Below, in pieces: positions 9,149 to 19,085 of a stretch of 64,000 nucleotides of DNA. Below the pieces are notes generated by a model that worked only from the letters and a program-made list of their open reading frames with translations, made no database searches and was not told where the DNA came from. Source of the DNA: Rhodopirellula sp. (GTDB taxonomy: Bacteria > Planctomycetota > Planctomycetia > Pirellulales > Pirellulaceae); contig NZVD01000090.1 in the NCBI GenBank assembly GCA_002701385.1, positions 62,557 through 126,556 of the forward strand, read 5' to 3'. Within the stretch, counting starts at the first letter, position 1. Each line of letters starts with the position of its first letter. Both the position numbers and the translations under genes were made by a program.

Positions 9149-10129
9149 ATGACCGATTCCTCTCACACCTGGACGTTTCTTCATGTAAACGATAGTCACA
9201 TGGGAACTCCTCGCTCCTACCGTTTTCGTCCTGCCATCAATCAACGATGGGCTGCGATCAAGCAGCAAATTGAACAGGAATCTGCCGACCTACTATTACA
9301 TGGCGGCGATTTGACCCGGGACGGTCAAACACATTCGTTTGAAATCGAGCAGGCCGCAGTGGATCTGAGTTCGATACCATTTCCAATCCACGTGATTCCC
9401 GGCAATATGGATGTCGGCAACAAACACACTCACGTCAACGGCCGAAAAAAGCGGTGGGACCCTCTGGGACTTGGCTGGCACGATCCTGAATTAAATATGA
9501 CCGGTGAACGCCTTGACTTGTTCAGTCGTTTTTTTGGCGATATTCAATGGACGTTTATCCATCGGGATGTTCGCTTTACCGGATTTTATGCAGCCGTAGC
9601 AGGTTCAGGGTTACCTCAGGAACAACAGTTCTGGGAATTTATGGAAATGCTTCCGACACTCGAACGCACCAGACATCACGTCGCCGTCATGCACTACTGG
9701 TTATTTATGGAGGATCCCGATGAACCTGACTGGGATCTCACTAACGAAGAAGAATACGACAACTGGTACTTTTCAATCTCTCCCCCTCATCGGCAGAGGA
9801 TCTGGAAGATCCTCCGGCAAGCTGGGGTCGACATTCTATTTTGTGGGCATGTCCACACTGCACGACCGGTACAGCATCTGGATGGGATTCGGATCTATCG
9901 CACTCAAGCGGCTGGTAATACGGCACAACTCACCGATCGCTGGAAAGAAATCGACACTCGCTTTGGTTATCATCGCTGCACGGTAGTAGACGACCGAATC
10001 GATGTTGAATTCATACTGGGCGATGATCAATGCGAAGAATTTGGAACATACGGCCCACTGGGGCACCCCAAAGTGGAAGACCGAGACTACAGTGTCGCAC
10101 AACAGCACCCTCCTATCGAACCGGATTGA
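9149..10129 (+). CDS. Calcineurin-like metallophosphoesterase (CPPED1/CSTP1-like)
   Basis: 326 residues, no signal peptide, ATG start. The metallophosphoesterase motifs run in order: 'NDSH' (D-x-H), 'HGGDLTRDG' (G-D), 'IPGNMDVGN' (normally G-N-H-D/E), 'VMHYW' and 'FCGHVHTARP' (G-H-x-H). The His of the G-N-H block, which donates a proton in many members, is Met here, while the surrounding 'DVGN' is kept. The family hydrolyses phosphomono- or diesters with a two-metal centre; the substrate cannot be predicted. The gene is convergent with the DUF1501 gene, only 4 bp apart. Confidence 0.85.
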   Translation: MTDSSHTWTFLHVNDSHMGTPRSYRFRPAINQRWAAIKQQIEQESADLLLHGGDLTRDGQTHSFEIEQAAVDLSSIPFPIHVIPGNMDVGNKHTHVNGRKKRWDPLGLGWHDPELNMTGERLDLFSRFFGDIQWTFIHRDVRFTGFYAAVAGSGLPQEQQFWEFMEMLPTLERTRHHVAVMHYWLFMEDPDEPDWDLTNEEEYDNWYFSISPPHRQRIWKILRQAGVDILFCGHVHTARPVQHLDGIRIYRTQAAGNTAQLTDRWKEIDTRFGYHRCTVVDDRIDVEFILGDDQCEEFGTYGPLGHPKVEDRDYSVAQQHPPIEPD

Positions 10130-10133
10130 TCCG

Positions 10134-11630
10134 TTAGGCTAAGAGTCCCTCAACAATTCGTCCAGGCTGTCCATCCAACAAGGTCTGCTCTCGACCATTT
10201 TGCTTAAACGTCAAAGCTTCGGCATCTAATCCAAACAAGTGCAATAGTGTTCTGTGGTAATCAAAGTGATTGACTACGTTCTCTGTGGCACGATGCCCAA
10301 ATTCATCGGTCGCACCGTACGTGCCACCTGCTTTGAATCCGCCTCCCGCTACCCACATACTAAAGCCGTAGGTATTGTGATCCCGTCCAAAATTCGCGAC
10401 ACCAGTATCGTTCTGAATTACTGGAAGACGGCCCATTTCTCCGCCCCAATGCACGACAGTCGAATCCAACATTCCTCGTTGTTTAAGATCCTTCACCAAT
10501 GCTGCGGCGGGGACATCCACCTTTTTACAGGAAGCAGGTAGGCGAGTTTGTAGTGTGCCGTGATGATCCCAATATTGATTCTTAGTGAACAGCTGAACAA
10601 AGCGAACACCACGTTCCACAAGTCTACGGGCAATCAAACAACGCTTCCCGAATTCATCCGTCTCTTTGACTCCGATACCGTACATGTCATGAGTAGCCTG
10701 TGTTTCCTGACTCAGATCAAGTGCCTCGGATGCAGCAGCCTGCATTTTGTAAGCCAATTCATAATTGGCGATCCGCGCAGTCAGCTCCAGCTCTCGCTCA
10801 CGCTGTTCACGATGTTGTTCATTCAGGAGACGTACTAGCGACAGAAACTTCTCCTGAGACTTGCCGGTGAATTGTTGCGGAGCATTCAAATTCAGGATTC
10901 TTGGTTCGACGGGACGAATGACTGTACCTTGATACAAAGATGGTAGCCAGCCGTTTGACCAATTCAAAACGCCTTCCACGGGTAGACCCTGTGGATCGGT
11001 CAGTGACACGTAAGCTGGTAACTCATCAGTTTCAGCACCAAGTGCATAAGTTAACCAGCTGCCTAAAGCAGGTCGGCCTTTCTGTGTTCTACCGTTATTC
11101 ATCGCGTGGATAGACTGACCGTGATTATTGACACCCGTATGCATGGATCTGATCACCAATACATCATCGACAATACCGGCCAGTCCCGGGAGCAATTCGG
11201 AAATCTCCGTTCCACATTCACCATGCTTGGCAAACTGATAAGGACTTCCCATGATTCGCGAACTCGCTTCAGCAGCGTTGTCGTATTTGATCTCACCGGG
11301 AAACTTTTGCAAATGCATCTTATTAAGGATCGGCTTGGGATCCATCAGGTCCATTTGACTTGGACCGCCCTGCATAAACATCGAAATCATCGCCTTGGCC
11401 TGAGGCTCATGATGAGTCGGCTTCGGCAATAAGTCGAAACTCTGCAGTCCCAAATTCGGTTTAACCGGTTCTGCGTGAGCAGCTTTCTGAGCCAAGGCAG
11501 CCAGAGATAAAGGAATACTTCCCATCGCCACTCGAGATAAGAAGTGACGACGACTAGATGACCGGACAGTCTCTTGGCCAAATTCCTGGCGGTGTTCTTG
11601 ATGTAGTTCTTGACGACTGGAGGAATTCAT
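10134..11630 (-). CDS. DUF1501 family protein with Tat signal
   Basis: DUF1501 protein, a family distantly related to the sulfatase/alkaline phosphatase fold and expanded in planctomycetes. The track start (11684) would overlap the upstream gene by 32 nt. The ATG at 11630 is preceded by a purine-rich 'gaagaaag', so I use it (498 residues). A twin-arginine signal follows: 'SSRRHFLSRVAMG'. Typical family segments are 'SMFMQGGPSQMDLMDPKP', 'HTGVNNHGQSIHAM', 'QLFTKNQYWDHHG' and 'VHWGGEMGRLPV'. It is the second gene of a two-gene operon after a DUF1553 cytochrome protein, the standard pairing in this phylum, implying a shared periplasmic process whose biochemistry is unknown. Confidence 0.92.
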   Translation of the reverse strand: MNSSSRQELHQEHRQEFGQETVRSSSRRHFLSRVAMGSIPLSLAALAQKAAHAEPVKPNLGLQSFDLLPKPTHHEPQAKAMISMFMQGGPSQMDLMDPKPILNKMHLQKFPGEIKYDNAAEASSRIMGSPYQFAKHGECGTEISELLPGLAGIVDDVLVIRSMHTGVNNHGQSIHAMNNGRTQKGRPALGSWLTYALGAETDELPAYVSLTDPQGLPVEGVLNWSNGWLPSLYQGTVIRPVEPRILNLNAPQQFTGKSQEKFLSLVRLLNEQHREQRERELELTARIANYELAYKMQAAASEALDLSQETQATHDMYGIGVKETDEFGKRCLIARRLVERGVRFVQLFTKNQYWDHHGTLQTRLPASCKKVDVPAAALVKDLKQRGMLDSTVVHWGGEMGRLPVIQNDTGVANFGRDHNTYGFSMWVAGGGFKAGGTYGATDEFGHRATENVVNHFDYHRTLLHLFGLDAEALTFKQNGREQTLLDGQPGRIVEGLLA

Positions 11631-11652
11631 TTTGATAATTCTTTCTTCAACT

Positions 11653-14562
11653 CTAGTCCACATAAATGAATTGATTGGATGCAAGTAATGCCTGACAGAC
11701 CATCGCCAAAACTGTTTCCTCAGCCGCTTCTGGTGTCAGTTTCGAGTCTGCCTGAAGCAACTCCTGCTTTTGCATGACCTGAAAGTCCAGAAAACCCTTC
11801 AGCACATCCGTCGCGATTTCCTGTCCGTATGCACGCTTCCAGGCATAAGCTATCTGCGATTCTAAAGACTCACCGCCTGCCTGCTGAATATGCTTTGCAA
11901 ACAACTGAGAGTATTTAACAATGAAATCGCTGTTCATCAGCAATAGAGCCTGCGGAGCAACATTAGAGTCTGCACGTTGAGTGCAATTCGGAGCCACCGA
12001 GGGCACATCAAAAGTTTCAAGCACCGCCAAGGGTCGGCTACGACGCACCTGAATATAGACACTACGCCGATTTTCCAAAGCTCCCAGCCCATCTCCCTTA
12101 ATCGGCTTACGTTCGCCGTCCAGATTCTCTTTTCCAAGGACAATCTGACCGACTCCATCTTCCATCACCGGGACAGCTTCACCAAACATCGCATTGTTAC
12201 TCTGGCCACTAACGGCAATCACTGCGTCCCGCACAATTTCAGATTCCAAACGTCTCACGGACTGACGTGCATAGAATCGGTTATCAGGGTCTATTTGATC
12301 CAGATAGGCGGATCGATCTGACCGTTGCTGATAGGTGTAAGAAGTAAGGATAAGTCGATGGATATGTTTGATATCCCAACCACTCTCAATAAATTCTCGG
12401 GACAGCCAATCCAATAGCTTCGGATGTGTCGGGCGTTCACCCAGTTGTCCAAAATTTCCCAGTGAGTTAACAAAGGCCCGCCCAAAATGGTGATACCAAA
12501 TCCGATTCACCATGACTCGTGCTACCAACGGGTGACGGTCGTTGGTGAGATGGCGAGCATAGGCAAGTCGACGGCCGCTGGTAGATAAATCGGGGTTATT
12601 CGCCGGAATCTCGACCGAGACTTTCGAATGCAGAATCTCCATCTCCCCGGGGGCAATCGGTTCCTCCGACGGACTCGAGTGATTACCTCGTTTAAAGAGA
12701 TAGGTGACGGGTTGATGGTTTTCCGGTTCGGTCAACGCCCGTATAAAGTACTCCCTGGGAATTTCATCTCGAATCGCACTGATGCCATTTTGTAATTCAT
12801 CAAGTTCTTTTCGAGCATCCGTCTCGCGACAGACTTTGGCAGCCTGCCGGTAGGAGGCCACTCTCTCAGTAATCTCCGGCTGAAATTTCTTTAGTGTTTC
12901 TGCCGTAACCAGCAGTGCCTCATGCTCACTTAATCTAGTTTTCTGTTCATCACTACGCTCGTTTTCCGGAATGTCTAAAAGCGTCTTGAGTTCTCCGCGA
13001 AGTGGTTCGTCTATGCCCTCCAGATATTCCTCCTGGGTATCGGCAATTGCCTCGGACTCCAACTTATCAGCAATGGCTTCAATATCGGTGGCTCGACGGC
13101 TTCGCTGTCGGCTATAGAGGTAAAGCGATCCCGCACTAATGTTTTGAATGTAAGGATGCTCTTTCAATAGAGCCACCTGATCATCTGTTCTTTCTGCAGA
13201 CGGCGTTCTGTATGCAGTTCTTAATGGCTCCTTCAGATCATCCGGAGCTTTAATGAGTTCTTCAGATAATGTGCGTTCAATGTGTTGGTCGACGATTTTT
13301 TGACGAGCATCGGTTGCATCCTGAGCTCGCTGTTCGATCGCAGCTTTACTATCTCGATCCTGCTGTGAATAGAGACTGATTTGACGTTGTGACGGTGGTC
13401 GCCATGATTGCCAGTCTAAGGCCGGAGCCAATACGGCTCGTAAGCGATAATAATCCTCCTGACTAATCGGGTCATAGCGATGATTGTGGCAACGAGCACA
13501 TCCCACCGTCAGGCCTAGTAGCGAGGTTGTCATGATATTGATGCTATCGGCAATCGCTTCGTTTCTTGCCACCATCTGATCAACACCTCCGCTTCCCGTA
13601 CCATCAGGAGCCATCCTCATAAATCCTGTGGCGATCAGGCGGCGTTTGGCATCCGGCGTGAGATTATCATAAGGTCGCGCTGTCAATTCATCGCCTGCAA
13701 GTTGTTCGGTGACGAATTGGTCATACGGCATATTGTCGTTGAAGGACTTAATCACATAGTCACGATAGGCATAGGCCCACTGACGTTCTGTATCCGCGTC
13801 TGTATAACCTTCTGAGTCTGCATAACCGGCGACATCCAACCAATGCCTTCCCCAGCGTTCACCATAGTACGGAGAAGCGAGTAGCTCGTCGACTAACCGC
13901 TCATACGCATCAGGTCGCTCATCCTTGATAAATCGCTCCACAGCATCCACCGACGGAGGTAAGCCAAGCAAGTCAAAATAGAGACGACGTATCAGTACTT
14001 CACGTGGGGCCTGATCGGTAAACTCCAAAAGCTTAGCTCGTAGTTTTTCCAGCACGAAGTAATCCACCGGCGAACTCAACATGCGTTCTGTATTGAGTAT
14101 GGGGACGGCTCGTTTCACAATCGGCTGGAATGCCCAGAAGCGACTTTCTTCTTCAGTAAAATACTGTTCAGAAATGGTCTCCGGCTCGGGACTAGCCGTC
14201 TGAGCTCCCTGATCAATCCAGGCTTTCAGCGTTTCGATCTCTAACGGACTTAAATTTTTATCTTCCGGAGGCATCTCCCCGGAACTAACTCGCTCAATTA
14301 GAACTGAATCTGTAGCCGCTCCGGAGATAACCGCTGGACCTGAGTCTCCTCCTGCCAAAATAAATCTGGCAAGTCGCAAATCCAGGTTGCCCTCTTTGAC
14401 TCCTTCTTCACCGTGACAGTGAAAGCAATGAGCTTTGAGAATTGGACGCACATCTCGTTCATAAACTACATCGGTACCCTGTTCTGCCTGTACAGACTTT
14501 ATTGTCTGAACTGGAAGGACTAAGGCTAGGCAAATTAAAACGAGCTTAATAATAGGGTTCAT
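11653..14562 (-). CDS. Planctomycete cytochrome C / DUF1549 / DUF1553 protein
   Basis: 969 residues. Signal peptide ('LVLICLALVLPVQTI'), then a Planctomycete cytochrome C domain with CFHCH at about residues 46-50 and 'SGEMPPEDKNLSP'. DUF1549 covers about 150-380 ('LIRRLYFDLLGLPPSVD', 'GERWGRHWLDVAGYADS', 'GCARCHNHRYDPIS', a second CxxCH). A charged helical linker spans about 400-620, and C-terminal DUF1553 begins near 660 ('HPLVARVMVNRIWYHHFG', ending 'ALLASNQFIYVD'). It is predicted to be a periplasmic multiheme protein of unknown reaction. It heads an operon with the DUF1501 gene, 22 nt between stop and the chosen downstream ATG. Confidence 0.93.
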   Translation of the reverse strand: MNPIIKLVLICLALVLPVQTIKSVQAEQGTDVVYERDVRPILKAHCFHCHGEEGVKEGNLDLRLARFILAGGDSGPAVISGAATDSVLIERVSSGEMPPEDKNLSPLEIETLKAWIDQGAQTASPEPETISEQYFTEEESRFWAFQPIVKRAVPILNTERMLSSPVDYFVLEKLRAKLLEFTDQAPREVLIRRLYFDLLGLPPSVDAVERFIKDERPDAYERLVDELLASPYYGERWGRHWLDVAGYADSEGYTDADTERQWAYAYRDYVIKSFNDNMPYDQFVTEQLAGDELTARPYDNLTPDAKRRLIATGFMRMAPDGTGSGGVDQMVARNEAIADSINIMTTSLLGLTVGCARCHNHRYDPISQEDYYRLRAVLAPALDWQSWRPPSQRQISLYSQQDRDSKAAIEQRAQDATDARQKIVDQHIERTLSEELIKAPDDLKEPLRTAYRTPSAERTDDQVALLKEHPYIQNISAGSLYLYSRQRSRRATDIEAIADKLESEAIADTQEEYLEGIDEPLRGELKTLLDIPENERSDEQKTRLSEHEALLVTAETLKKFQPEITERVASYRQAAKVCRETDARKELDELQNGISAIRDEIPREYFIRALTEPENHQPVTYLFKRGNHSSPSEEPIAPGEMEILHSKVSVEIPANNPDLSTSGRRLAYARHLTNDRHPLVARVMVNRIWYHHFGRAFVNSLGNFGQLGERPTHPKLLDWLSREFIESGWDIKHIHRLILTSYTYQQRSDRSAYLDQIDPDNRFYARQSVRRLESEIVRDAVIAVSGQSNNAMFGEAVPVMEDGVGQIVLGKENLDGERKPIKGDGLGALENRRSVYIQVRRSRPLAVLETFDVPSVAPNCTQRADSNVAPQALLLMNSDFIVKYSQLFAKHIQQAGGESLESQIAYAWKRAYGQEIATDVLKGFLDFQVMQKQELLQADSKLTPEAAEETVLAMVCQALLASNQFIYVD

Positions 14563-14717
14563 TCTCTAATACCAACTTAAGAGATTTGTGATACCTACAT
14601 TCTAGTCAAAAACAAATATTGATACTCCCCACAATTTAGGTAGTTCGTTACTGGTCTCAATATGGCTTACAATAATAGTCTCTCAATTCAATCGATACTT
14701 TTTACGAGGTACCTGCT

Positions 14718-15293
14718 GTGCTCAAATCTTGCACTTTGACATTCACGACGTGCTGTCTGCTTTGGATGGGACTGACTTTGAATGCGACTGACAAGAAGGT
14801 CAATCCTCATCATCTTGGAGACAAGGTGCCCGATTTCGAAGTCAGTACACTTCGCGGTAAAAAGACTTCCCTCAAATCGATTCAAGCTGATCCTAAAACG
14901 AATTCGAGTGGCGTGACAGTTTTGACATTCTGGTGTTCCTTTTGTGGAAGTTGTCGCCAAGTCGATCAGCCACTCAGTGAGCTGGCTGAAAAGTATGAGG
15001 GCAAGGTTGCAGTCTACGCCTTGGATTCCAGTGCTGGAGAAGAATCCCGCACCATTTCTAAAGTGCTGAAAGAAAAGCGTCTGAAGATGCCAGTGTTAGT
15101 AGACGCTGAAGGCAAAGTCGCCGATTTATTCGGAGCCAAAATGACAACCACAACCGTAGTGATCGATGCGAACAATGTCATTCGATACTGGGGGCAATTC
15201 CAACATGGTGATCAGGCTCTGGCCGAACAGGCAATCGACGCGGTACTGGCAGGCAAAAAGCCACCGCATGATCACACGCGAGAACGTGGCTGA
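14718..15293 (+). CDS. Exported thioredoxin-fold (TlpA/ResA-like) protein
   Basis: 191 residues. The start is GTG at 14718, supported by 'acgaggt' about eight bases upstream. An N-terminal hydrophobic segment ('CTLTFTTCCLLWMGLTL') acts as signal or anchor. An AhpC/TSA-type thioredoxin fold follows: 'LGDKVPDFEVSTLRGKKTSL', 'LTFWCSFCGSCRQVDQPL' with the redox pair C-S-F-C followed closely by another Cys, 'MPVLVDAEGKVADLFGA' and 'TTTVVIDANNVIRYWGQ'. The likely role is thiol-disulfide exchange in the periplasm, for example keeping heme-motif cysteines reduced, which would suit the many CxxCH proteins nearby; this is inference. Divergent from the DUF1553 operon. Confidence 0.85.
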   Translation: MLKSCTLTFTTCCLLWMGLTLNATDKKVNPHHLGDKVPDFEVSTLRGKKTSLKSIQADPKTNSSGVTVLTFWCSFCGSCRQVDQPLSELAEKYEGKVAVYALDSSAGEESRTISKVLKEKRLKMPVLVDAEGKVADLFGAKMTTTTVVIDANNVIRYWGQFQHGDQALAEQAIDAVLAGKKPPHDHTRERG

Positions 15294-15354
15294 CACATCG
15301 AACGTTTTTAAGATTCCGTGCGAATCTTTTGCTTAGACCAGTTACCAAACAGGC

Positions 15355-18108
15355 TTAACCGGTACCCCGCATTCCGGTCGAGACTCCTTTGATTGTCAGC
15401 TGCGTCTGATAATCAAGATCGGCAATATAATCCGGGCTGTCATTTTCTGATGCGGACGCCGAGCGTTTCATTAACTCGATTTGCAATAGATTGAGTGGGC
15501 CAACATAGCCATTACGAACCTGAATGGACCGCTGCAACCAGCTGATCTTTTCCAGTAATTGCTCAGATCCGGTTAATTCCAGTATCGCCGCAAGCGTATT
15601 TTCGTACTCGCTGGTGATCATGGCAATCAACTCCGGTCCACCTTCCAGTTCAGCCCCGAGTTGAGCGTAACGACTAAAGACCGGCATGTTCGTCTTTGCC
15701 AACGCCAATGCAGCGTTATCGACTATCGCCTTAAAGAAGGTCCCTTCGTTGTACATATCCTGCAATGTATCAAACCGCCCAGAGTCCTTAAACTGTTTAC
15801 AGGCTGTCCCGATACCAAACCATGCTGGAATCAAGCACCGACATTGCGTCCAGGAAAAGACCCAGGGAATCGCTCGCAGATTTTCAACTTTATCGCCACT
15901 ACGTCGCTTCGACGGCCTCGAACCAATCGGCAGTTTTTCAATGGCGTTAATCGGGGTCACATGGCGATAGAAATCAGGAAAACCCGGATGATCGACAAGT
16001 TGACGATAGCCAACTCGGGAGTGATCGGCCAGTTCCTGCATTGTTTCTTTGGAAGTATCCGAAAGCACCGATGCATCCTGAGAGACTTTCGATAGCACTG
16101 CCCACGCGAGTTGCTCCAGGTGGCGACTGGCAATGTGGGGATTATCATAACGATCCGAGAGGATTTCTCCCTGTTCGGTCAGTCGCAATGTACCGTTGAA
16201 TGAATCTTCAGGAAGGGACAATACGGACTTCGCAGCTGGCCCGCCTCCTCGGCCAAGTGAACCACCACGTCCATGGAAGAAAGTGAGGTTCACTCCGAAT
16301 TGGTTAGCCACTTTGGCCATTCGGGATTGAGAGTTATAAAGCCCCCATTGTCCTGCCAGATAACCTCCGTCTTTGGTGCTGTCACTATAGCCGATCATTA
16401 CCGTTTGGTTATCACCCAGCTTTTTCAGGTATTCCCGATAAACCTCATTGTTCAAGAGATTCGTAAGCGTGGCATCGGAATTCTTCAGATCATTAATCGT
16501 TTCAAACAGCGGTACCAGCGGAAGTTGACTCAAATGATCTTGCTCATCACCTCCGTCAACCGCCTCAGACCACTTCCATAACCACAACACGGTTAGTAAG
16601 TCACTCGGCGTTCTGGTCATACTGACCACATGAGCTCCTAAGGCTGCCAATCCGTATACGCGAGCGGTCCTGCGTAGCAATGTGAATAGCTCGAGTGTTT
16701 GCTTTGTACTGTCCTGAATATTTTCCGTACCGACATCAACTGGGTTTCCAAGCGTGGCCAACAACAGCTCCTGCCGCTGCGTTTCTTCCAGACTTTCAGG
16801 CTCCACATGCTTACCTGTTTGTTTCCAGATGTCGTTCATAACTTCTGCGTAAACACTTGAATCCTGTCGAATATCAAGGTGCATCATGTGGAATCCGAAG
16901 ATGCGGATTTGATCGAGCCAGGGCTGAACTTCCTTTTGAGCGATGATGGTGTTACCGGTGGTTCGTAGACTGTTACGGACGAGCGTCACATCGCTATGCA
17001 ATTCTGCCGCCGACATGTAAGCCCCGGGAATATCCGCCACACGGTCGGTCATCTCCAATGTGGCCGTCTGAGACAATCTCCAGTGAATCACCCTAATCCA
17101 CTGGCGATAAGATTCTCTTAATGGAACACGATCCAGAATTGGCTCCAATTCTGGCCAGCGTTGTTTGGCATTGGCTACCGAATCCAGAATCATCTTCCCT
17201 GACTCGGTGTGTTTATCGGAAATGCACAACGACCGACCCAATTTCTCACATTGGCTTAAGTGTGTTTCCAACGCTGCCTGTCGTAACCATTCAAATGTTT
17301 GTGCGGTCACATCCGGAGTGACAAACGGGTTACCATCTCGATCACCACCGATCCATGATCCGTAGACAAACAGAGGGTTGGTTTTCTTGACGTTGGGGTA
17401 ATAGTCATTCAAAGCATCTCGCAGATCATTGGCGACCTGCGGCACGATATCCCATAGTACATCTTTGTAGGCTAACCCTCTTTGCACTTCCTGTAGCACA
17501 GTGGGACGTCGTGAGCGGATGAAATCTGTTTGCCACAACTTTCTCAACTGAGCTTTCACTTCGCTGGGAATACGTTTGCTTCGTGACTGCAGCAGATTTG
17601 GATCATCCTGACGGTCAAGTAACTCACGTAAGTCATTGAGCAACCGGCGAATGGACCGTCGTTTGGCTTCGGTTGGATGGGCGGTCAGCACCAATTCAAC
17701 TCGAGCCTGATTGACGAAATCCTGAACTTGTTGATCGGACATTCCTTCATCGTGGAATCGCTTGATAATGGCCCGAATCGTCTCTTTCGCCGGCTCTGGA
17801 TACGCCTCTCGCCGGCGATCAAAAAGAACGCGGACACGCTGACGGTCTTCTGCGAGATTGGATAATTCCAGAAAGATTGTGAATGCCCGAGTTAGCGTGA
17901 TAATTTGCGTTTTATCAACATTGGCAATGATCGAGTCCAGTTCGTCTTCTCGCTCACGATTTCCCGCTCGTAATTCGCGGATCATCTTTCGCACAGCTTC
18001 CACCAACTCAAAGCCATCATCGCCAGCCATTTCTCGAATGACATCGCCGATCAAGTGACCTAATTGGTCTACTTCTTTGCTAAGCGTTTCAAAGGAAGAC
18101 TGGGGCAT
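15355..18108 (-). CDS. ppc: Phosphoenolpyruvate carboxylase
   Basis: 917 residues, full-length for bacterial enzymes. It carboxylates phosphoenolpyruvate with bicarbonate to oxaloacetate, replenishing the TCA cycle in the cytoplasm. Catalytic landmarks are present: 'VLTAHPTEAKRRS' with His144, 'YGSWIGGDRDGNPFV', 'MIGYSDSTKDGGYLAGQW' near residue 573, the glycine-rich 'FFHGRGGSLGRGGGP' near 607, and the C-terminal 'GVSTGMRGTG', close to the usual G-M-x-N-T-G end. It lies 163 nt downstream of the Cys-motif gene on the same strand; that gap holds a 6-bp inverted repeat (AGAGAC-CT-GTCTCT, 18192-18205) of unknown meaning. Confidence 0.97.
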   Translation of the reverse strand: MPQSSFETLSKEVDQLGHLIGDVIREMAGDDGFELVEAVRKMIRELRAGNREREDELDSIIANVDKTQIITLTRAFTIFLELSNLAEDRQRVRVLFDRRREAYPEPAKETIRAIIKRFHDEGMSDQQVQDFVNQARVELVLTAHPTEAKRRSIRRLLNDLRELLDRQDDPNLLQSRSKRIPSEVKAQLRKLWQTDFIRSRRPTVLQEVQRGLAYKDVLWDIVPQVANDLRDALNDYYPNVKKTNPLFVYGSWIGGDRDGNPFVTPDVTAQTFEWLRQAALETHLSQCEKLGRSLCISDKHTESGKMILDSVANAKQRWPELEPILDRVPLRESYRQWIRVIHWRLSQTATLEMTDRVADIPGAYMSAAELHSDVTLVRNSLRTTGNTIIAQKEVQPWLDQIRIFGFHMMHLDIRQDSSVYAEVMNDIWKQTGKHVEPESLEETQRQELLLATLGNPVDVGTENIQDSTKQTLELFTLLRRTARVYGLAALGAHVVSMTRTPSDLLTVLWLWKWSEAVDGGDEQDHLSQLPLVPLFETINDLKNSDATLTNLLNNEVYREYLKKLGDNQTVMIGYSDSTKDGGYLAGQWGLYNSQSRMAKVANQFGVNLTFFHGRGGSLGRGGGPAAKSVLSLPEDSFNGTLRLTEQGEILSDRYDNPHIASRHLEQLAWAVLSKVSQDASVLSDTSKETMQELADHSRVGYRQLVDHPGFPDFYRHVTPINAIEKLPIGSRPSKRRSGDKVENLRAIPWVFSWTQCRCLIPAWFGIGTACKQFKDSGRFDTLQDMYNEGTFFKAIVDNAALALAKTNMPVFSRYAQLGAELEGGPELIAMITSEYENTLAAILELTGSEQLLEKISWLQRSIQVRNGYVGPLNLLQIELMKRSASASENDSPDYIADLDYQTQLTIKGVSTGMRGTG

Positions 18109-18271
18109 AGAATTACAGCACGTTTAATGAATAGCGGAAGTTAGAAAAGAGCCTAAGCTCGACGAGATGTCTGAGCCTTTAGTTTAGTGTGAGAGACCTG
18201 TCTCTGATACCCCACAGAATTCTATCCTTGGCCCACCATTTCGTCTGAACTGAATGGTATGAAAAGGACAA

Positions 18272-18793
18272 TCATTCTTCGCGTAAACTCCCTAACCAAA
18301 TGGCGAATTCTTTGACTTCTTCCGGAGTCATACTCAATACCAACGCCTCGCGATGAATCGGATGCACTGCCAGGACATGGTTTTCATGGAATTCGATTAC
18401 AGAGTCCTTTTCGATCTCATGTAGTTTGGTTTCATGCAGCCTGTTATCAACCCTGCCTTGAAACTGCTCCCCATCTCGTGCCACAATCTCGACCCAAAAT
18501 TCCTCACCCCAACCACGCGATGGAACCTGGTCTGGCTCAATATTAACCAGGGTAAGCGGAAAAGGATGCCCAATAATCGGCTTAGTAGCCTCCCCGTTAC
18601 AAACAGGACAGCTACAGGATTCCGGAGCATCGGGATGGGTGGAGAATCGTGGAGAATCGATCCTGACTTCCACGAATTGCCCGAGCGTCAGATACTTTTT
18701 CATCAATCGATGAGGAATATGAAAGTAATCAGGGTTTTCCAAATACATGGCCACGCCGTCGACCAGATCGTATTCATTTGCAAACTGTGACAT
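18272..18793 (-). CDS. Hypothetical protein with C-S-C-P-V-C motif
   Basis: 173 residues, soluble, acidic at the C-terminus; I do not recognise the family. A cluster 'SCSCPVCNG' at about residues 59-67 could bind one metal ion or form a redox pair. The rest looks beta-rich ('FWVEIVARDGEQFQGRVDN', 'IEKDSVIEFHENHVLAVHP'), perhaps a small barrel. Its start lies 5 nt after the stop of the DUF1653 gene, so it is almost certainly co-transcribed with that gene and probably with the DNA methyltransferase upstream. That context is the only functional hint. Confidence 0.7.
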   Translation of the reverse strand: MSQFANEYDLVDGVAMYLENPDYFHIPHRLMKKYLTLGQFVEVRIDSPRFSTHPDAPESCSCPVCNGEATKPIIGHPFPLTLVNIEPDQVPSRGWGEEFWVEIVARDGEQFQGRVDNRLHETKLHEIEKDSVIEFHENHVLAVHPIHREALVLSMTPEEVKEFAIWLGSLREE

Positions 18794-18798
18794 AGTGC

Positions 18799-19038
18799 CT
18801 AATCCTGCTGCGTCCCATGAGGCCCCAGATATTCAAAGCGTTGGACGGTCTGACCATCCAACGCCACCGTCTCAAGAAACATCTCATAGGGCCTGACCCA
18901 TAGATTACGTGCGCCGTATTCCTGTTGGTATAGCACCATCGCCTCTTCGGTTTCACTGTGAAACGCAATCCCCAACACTGTGTAGTCTTTGTTTTTGTAG
19001 TGACGATAGCGTCCGATTTTCAATTCTGGTGTTTGCAT
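18799..19038 (-). CDS. DUF1653 family protein
   Basis: A small protein of 79 residues from the ATG at 19038; the track's longer form uses a TTG at 19065 and adds residues that do not match the family. The sequence 'LKIGRYRHYKNKDYTVLGIA' followed by 'MVLYQQEYGARNLWVRPYEMF' is the typical DUF1653 signature, a compact beta-barrel found alone or fused to other domains in many bacteria. Its molecular function is not established. It lies between the methyltransferase gene (39 nt upstream) and the Cys-motif gene (5 nt downstream), making a three-gene unit. Confidence 0.85.
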   Translation of the reverse strand: MQTPELKIGRYRHYKNKDYTVLGIAFHSETEEAMVLYQQEYGARNLWVRPYEMFLETVALDGQTVQRFEYLGPHGTQQD

Positions 19039-19060
19039 AGACTGTGGTTTCTCTTTCTTT

Positions 19061-19085
19061 CCCAATTACTTTCCCAATTACTTTC
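19061..19085. repeat. Tandem direct repeat of a 12-bp unit at the methyltransferase stop
   Basis: The sequence 'cccaattacttt' occurs twice in a row followed by 'cc'. The repeat covers the stop codon of the methyltransferase and part of the short spacer before the DUF1653 gene. A slippage event here could move the methyltransferase stop and spacer length without touching the catalytic domain. Confidence 0.6.
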
